A stretch of DNA of 64,000 bases from contig SVOW01000004.1 of assembly GCA_015066175.1 (NCBI GenBank), positions 118,670 through 182,669 of the forward strand. Reading direction: 5' to 3'. Numbering within the stretch: the stretch's first letter is position 1; each line of letters begins with the position of its first letter. This document shows, in pieces, positions 60,900 through 64,000 of this stretch. Source of the stretch: Oscillospiraceae bacterium (GTDB lineage Bacteria > Bacillota > Clostridia > Oscillospirales > Acutalibacteraceae). A model generated the notes under the pieces. The model did no database searches. It was not told where the DNA came from and saw only the letters and a program-made list of their open reading frames with translations. A program made the translations under genes and the position numbers.

Positions 60900-61982
60900 A
60901 TGGCAAATCGTATTTTTCAGAGTATAGTTCATCAGATGAAGGATGCCATCAACAGAACAGTCGGCGTTATTGACGAAACAGGCTCAATTGTAGCTTGCAG
61001 CGAACTTTCTGTTATCGGCGAAAATCTGAGCGACTGCTCAAAAGTTTTTGAGAGCAGTGACTGTGTGAAAATAGGAACAAAAACCTTTAAAACACTTGGA
61101 AACCGCGTAAATGCAGAATATGCTGCATTTGTTGAAGGCGATGATTTCCAGGCTGAAACACTTGTCAATCTTGTTTGTGTATCGCTTGAAAATATCAAGC
61201 AGTGCTACGATGAGAAGTATGACAAAGGCAATTTCATCAAAAACGTAATTCTTGATAACATTCTCCCCGGGGATATTTTCCTTAAAGCAAGAGAACTCCG
61301 CTTCAACAGCGATGCTTCAAGGGTTGTTATCCTTATCAAAATTTTCGGCAAAGACGAAGTGGCTGCACTTGAAGCTCTTCAGAATCTTTTCCCCGAAAAA
61401 ACAAAAGACTTTGTTATCGGAATCAACGAAACAGACATCGCTCTCATCAAAGAGGTTAAATCTAACATTGAAACAAAAGACCTTGAGAAACTTGCTCGCT
61501 CTATCATCGACAGTCTTGGTGTAGAGTATTATTCTCATATTCTTGTAGGTATCGGTTCAACCGTAACAGGAATCAAAAATCTCGCAAGAAGCTTCAAAGA
61601 AGCTCAGGTTGCAACAGAAGTAGGCAAATTCTTCGATACAGAAAAAACTGTTATCAGCTATGATAACCTCGGTATTGCAAGACTTATTTACCAGCTTCCA
61701 ACAACACTCTGCGAGATGTTCCTTAAAGAAGTGTTCAAAAAAGGCTCTATCGAAAGCCTGGACCATGAAACACTTTTCACTATTCAGCGTTTCTTTGAAA
61801 ATAACCTTAATGTTTCCGAAACATCAAGAAAACTTTTTGTCCACAGAAACACTCTTGTTTACAGATTGGAAAAAATCAAAAAACTCACAGGTCTCGACCT
61901 TCGTGAATTTGATGATGCAATCGTGTTCAAAGTAGCTCTTATGGTCAAAAAATATCTTGACGCAAATCCCGTGAAATATTGA
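60900..61982 (+). CDS. CdaR/PucR-type transcriptional regulator
   Basis: 360 aa. The N-terminal region (1-100: FQSIVHQMKDAINRTVGVIDETGSIVACSELSVIGENL) looks like a CdaR-type sugar-diacid recognition or PAS-like sensor. The middle (about 110-270) is a GGDEF-like PucR domain. The C-terminal PucR helix-turn-helix is FFENNLNVSETSRKLFVHRNTLVYRLEKIKKLTGLDLREFDDAI. It has its own promoter and a structured leader; ftsE follows after 26 bp, so it may be cotranscribed with ftsEX. Confidence 0.85.
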   Translation: MANRIFQSIVHQMKDAINRTVGVIDETGSIVACSELSVIGENLSDCSKVFESSDCVKIGTKTFKTLGNRVNAEYAAFVEGDDFQAETLVNLVCVSLENIKQCYDEKYDKGNFIKNVILDNILPGDIFLKARELRFNSDASRVVILIKIFGKDEVAALEALQNLFPEKTKDFVIGINETDIALIKEVKSNIETKDLEKLARSIIDSLGVEYYSHILVGIGSTVTGIKNLARSFKEAQVATEVGKFFDTEKTVISYDNLGIARLIYQLPTTLCEMFLKEVFKKGSIESLDHETLFTIQRFFENNLNVSETSRKLFVHRNTLVYRLEKIKKLTGLDLREFDDAIVFKVALMVKKYLDANPVKY

Positions 61983-62008
61983 TTATTTGAGTAAGAGGAA
62001 ATTAAAAG

Positions 62009-62959
62009 ATGATTGACTTTATTAATGTCTCAAAGAGGTATGATAACGGCACTCAGGCACTAAAAAACGTCAACATTCATATTGAACAAGGCGAATTTGT
62101 GTTTGTCGTCGGTTCTTCCGGCGCTGGTAAAAGTACCTTTTTGAAGATACTGATGAGGGAAGAAGTCCCGTCAAGCGGTACAGTTATTGTTAACGGCAAA
62201 ACCCTTAACGACCTCAAGAAACGTGAAATTCCTTATTTCAGACGTGACCTTGGTATCGTTTTCCAGGATTTCAGACTTATCCCTAACATGACAGTTTATG
62301 AAAACATCGCATTTGCAATGCGTGTTATCGGAGCAAGGGAGTCAGAAATACGCAAGAAAGTACCCTTTGTAATCACTCGTGTGGGCCTTTCAAACAAAGC
62401 GAGATGTTTCCCCAACGAGCTTTCAGGCGGTGAACAGCAGAGAGTTGCCCTTGCACGTGCTTTGGTAAACGAAGCGAAAGTTATTATTGCGGACGAGCCT
62501 ACAGGTAATATTGACCCGACTATGGCTTTTGAAATCGTTGATTTGCTTAAAGATATCAACGAAAAAGGCACAACGGTCATCATGGTTACTCATGAGCACG
62601 ACCTTGTAAGACAGTTTGAAAAACGCGTTATCACCCTTGATGGCGGTAACGTTGTGGCGGACGGTGACCTGGAAACAAGCCCCCTTGTTAAAAAGTATGT
62701 TAAAACATACAACGGCAAGGATGAAAAAAGACAGCTTCGCCGTATGCGTAAAAAGTCAGCACAGGCTTACTACCCTGATGAAGACAGCGTAGAAGATTTA
62801 AGCCGTTTTATGGAAACGATGACTGAAGAACAGGAATCAGGCCATACAAACGAAATTGATGTTGACGAAATTTACAATAACCTTGAAAATAATAAATATT
62901 CAGTTTACCTTGATGACAGCACTCCATCAGAAGGTGCTGGAAACGGAGGTGCTGAATAA
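62009..62959 (+). CDS. ftsE: Cell-division ABC ATPase FtsE with C-terminal extension
   Basis: 316 aa. Walker A GSSGAGKST is at residues 34-42, signature LSGGEQQRVALARALVNEAKVIIADEPTGN contains Walker B, and the H-loop is VTHEHD. With FtsX it activates a peptidoglycan hydrolase at the septum. Typical FtsE is about 225-230 aa; here about 85 charged residues follow (RRMRKKSAQAYYPDEDSVEDLSRFMETMT...), of unknown role. FtsX follows after 2 bp. Confidence 0.95.
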   Translation: MIDFINVSKRYDNGTQALKNVNIHIEQGEFVFVVGSSGAGKSTFLKILMREEVPSSGTVIVNGKTLNDLKKREIPYFRRDLGIVFQDFRLIPNMTVYENIAFAMRVIGARESEIRKKVPFVITRVGLSNKARCFPNELSGGEQQRVALARALVNEAKVIIADEPTGNIDPTMAFEIVDLLKDINEKGTTVIMVTHEHDLVRQFEKRVITLDGGNVVADGDLETSPLVKKYVKTYNGKDEKRQLRRMRKKSAQAYYPDEDSVEDLSRFMETMTEEQESGHTNEIDVDEIYNNLENNKYSVYLDDSTPSEGAGNGGAE

Positions 62960-62961
62960 TT

Positions 62962-63891
62962 ATGGCTAAAGATAAAAGAGGCGGCAGTAGCCTCGGATAC
63001 CTTACAAAAGAAGGTTTCAAAAACGTATGGCTCAACAGACTGATGTCTATTGCGTCAATTTCAGTTTTGCTTGCCTGTCTTGTGATGATGGGCGTGGCAT
63101 ATATGCTCATTGTAAACGTTGAAAAAGTTGTTGCAAACCTTGAAGATGCAAACGTAATTATTGCATTTGTTGAAGACGGTGCAGACAAAGACACAGTTGA
63201 ACAGGTCAAGATGGACCTTATGAAAATCGACAACGTGGAAAAATGTGACTTCGTTTCAAAAGAAGATGCTTTTGAAGAGCAGCTTGAAGCAATGGGCGAC
63301 AACGAAGCGCTTTTCGAAGGCTTACCAAACCTTTTCCCTGATTCATACAGAGTTGTGCTTGAAGACCTCAGCAAATTCGATATGACTCTTGACGATATCA
63401 AGGAAATTGAACATGTTCAGGAAGTACGCGATGACAGAGAGCTTTCTCAGTTGGTTGCAAAAATCAGAGAAACAGTAACGTACATCAGCTTCGGCGTTAT
63501 TTTAATCCTGCTTATTGTTTCACTGTTTATCATTTCAAACACAATCAAGATTACAATGTTCTCACGTCGTCTTGAAATCAAAATTATGAAATCAGTTGGT
63601 GCAACAGCCTGGTTCATACGTTGGCCTTTTATGGTTGAAGGTATGTTGTTGGGCATAATCGCAGGCGGATTGTCTTTAGGTCTTGTCTGGGGCGTGTATG
63701 AACTTGTTTCACATTCACTCGGTATGAGCTTCACATTTATTATGCCCGGCGGATTGGTTGCATTCACAGACCACGTGATTATACTTCTCATTGCTTTCCT
63801 CGCAGTCGGTATTGTTACAGGCGCGTTGGGAAGTGTGATGTCAATCGGCAAATATCTGAAAGAACAGGAGTACGACCCGGATGAAGAATAA
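62962..63891 (+). CDS. ftsX: Cell-division ABC permease FtsX
   Basis: 309 aa with four transmembrane helices: one near residues 28-50, then three in the C-terminal half (about 175-195, 220-245, 275-295). The large extracellular domain between helices 1 and 2 contains DANVIIAFVEDGADKDTVEQV and EALFEGLPNLFPDSYRVVLED. TIKITMFSRRLEIKIMKSVGATAWFIRWPFMVEG is the FtsX family signature. The stop overlaps the next start by 11 bp. Confidence 0.95.
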   Translation: MAKDKRGGSSLGYLTKEGFKNVWLNRLMSIASISVLLACLVMMGVAYMLIVNVEKVVANLEDANVIIAFVEDGADKDTVEQVKMDLMKIDNVEKCDFVSKEDAFEEQLEAMGDNEALFEGLPNLFPDSYRVVLEDLSKFDMTLDDIKEIEHVQEVRDDRELSQLVAKIRETVTYISFGVILILLIVSLFIISNTIKITMFSRRLEIKIMKSVGATAWFIRWPFMVEGMLLGIIAGGLSLGLVWGVYELVSHSLGMSFTFIMPGGLVAFTDHVIILLIAFLAVGIVTGALGSVMSIGKYLKEQEYDPDEE

Positions 63892-64000
63892 GTTTACAAA
63901 AGCATTTTCAATATTAATGTCTGTGACATTGATGTTCAATATTGCCTTTGCTCTTTCAGTTCCCTCATCTGCAGTTACTACATCTGAACTCGAAGACCAG
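63881..64000 (+). CDS. Secreted protein behind ftsEX, 3'-truncated by window edge
   Basis: Only 40 residues are visible. MKNKFTKAFSILMSVTLMFNIAFALSVPSSA is a signal peptide with likely cleavage after SSA. It overlaps ftsX by 11 bp. In Clostridia the gene at this place usually codes an EnvC/NlpD-like coiled-coil murein hydrolase activator or M23 peptidase; this is inference from position. Confidence 0.7.
   Translation, partial: MKNKFTKAFSILMSVTLMFNIAFALSVPSSAVTTSELEDQ

Overview
The window looks like a low-to-mid GC chromosome segment of an uncultured gut Clostridia bacterium (Eubacteriales, Oscillospiraceae/Ruminococcaceae type). The reasons are the order topA-trmFO-plsX-rnc-radical SAM-smc, the SpoIVB sporulation protease, S-box/RFN/THI riboswitches, the Clostridia-type coaD and ftsEX neighbourhoods, AGGAGG/AGGTGA ribosome binding sites, TTGACA-17-TATAAT promoters, and several secreted enzymes for host or plant glycans. 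The species call is inference; no rRNA is present. No phage, insertion sequence, CRISPR array, tRNA or rRNA gene was recognised.

Layout. 1-11210: a tight plus-strand housekeeping run (dprA partial, topA, trmFO, plsX, rnc, radical SAM protein, smc, MinD-like ATPase). 11.2-15.2 kb: a minus-strand block with a secreted metallophosphoesterase, metK behind a SAM-I riboswitch, ribU behind an FMN riboswitch, and acpP. 15.25-16.1 kb: an AT-rich gap without a convincing gene but with a small cluster of DnaA-box-like 9-mers. 16.2-33.4 kb: mainly secreted or metabolic genes (DUF4838 protein, TrxR-like protein, two ceramidase-like paralogs, HAD hydrolase, CofE-like ligase, LRR surface protein, thiT behind a TPP riboswitch, proS, pgsA, shikimate kinase, a GH39-like protein). 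pnuC has a 5' leader that looks like an unassigned riboswitch. 33.4-38.6 kb: repeats, a probable stand-alone small RNA, two zinc-ribbon/DUF6273 membrane proteins, a Nudix hydrolase, a small membrane protein. 38.6-43.6 kb: aquaporin and a redox cluster (trxB, MBL-fold protein, Crp/Fnr regulator, trxA, FAD oxidoreductase) with a Crp-type palindrome placed for activation of trxA. 43.6-53.4 kb: carbohydrate and ester hydrolases (esterase, sialate O-acetylesterase, ADP-ribosylglycohydrolase, a GNAT-GH78 rhamnosidase fusion, acyltransferase 3) and spoIVB. 53.8-64 kb: small zinc-ribbon and lipoprotein genes, then uvrC, rsmD, coaD, a coiled-coil protein, a DUF4830 protein, rsuA, a CdaR/PucR-type regulator, ftsE, ftsX and the start of a probable cell-wall hydrolase or activator gene.

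The most distinctive non-genic structure is a family of mosaic intergenic repeats. Hairpin modules of several kinds are shuffled and inverted between loci at 11.2, 25.3, 33.5, 38.2, 53.6 and 55.4 kb, and are repeatedly bounded by the 12-bp palindrome AAATTATAATTT. One array, in the untranslated leader of thiT, alternates a constant ATATCAC heptamer with four unrelated short hairpins. The other leads are the pnuC leader, the minus-strand small RNA at about 33.7 kb, a 16-bp inverted repeat over the proS -10 box, and the GNAT-rhamnosidase fusion.
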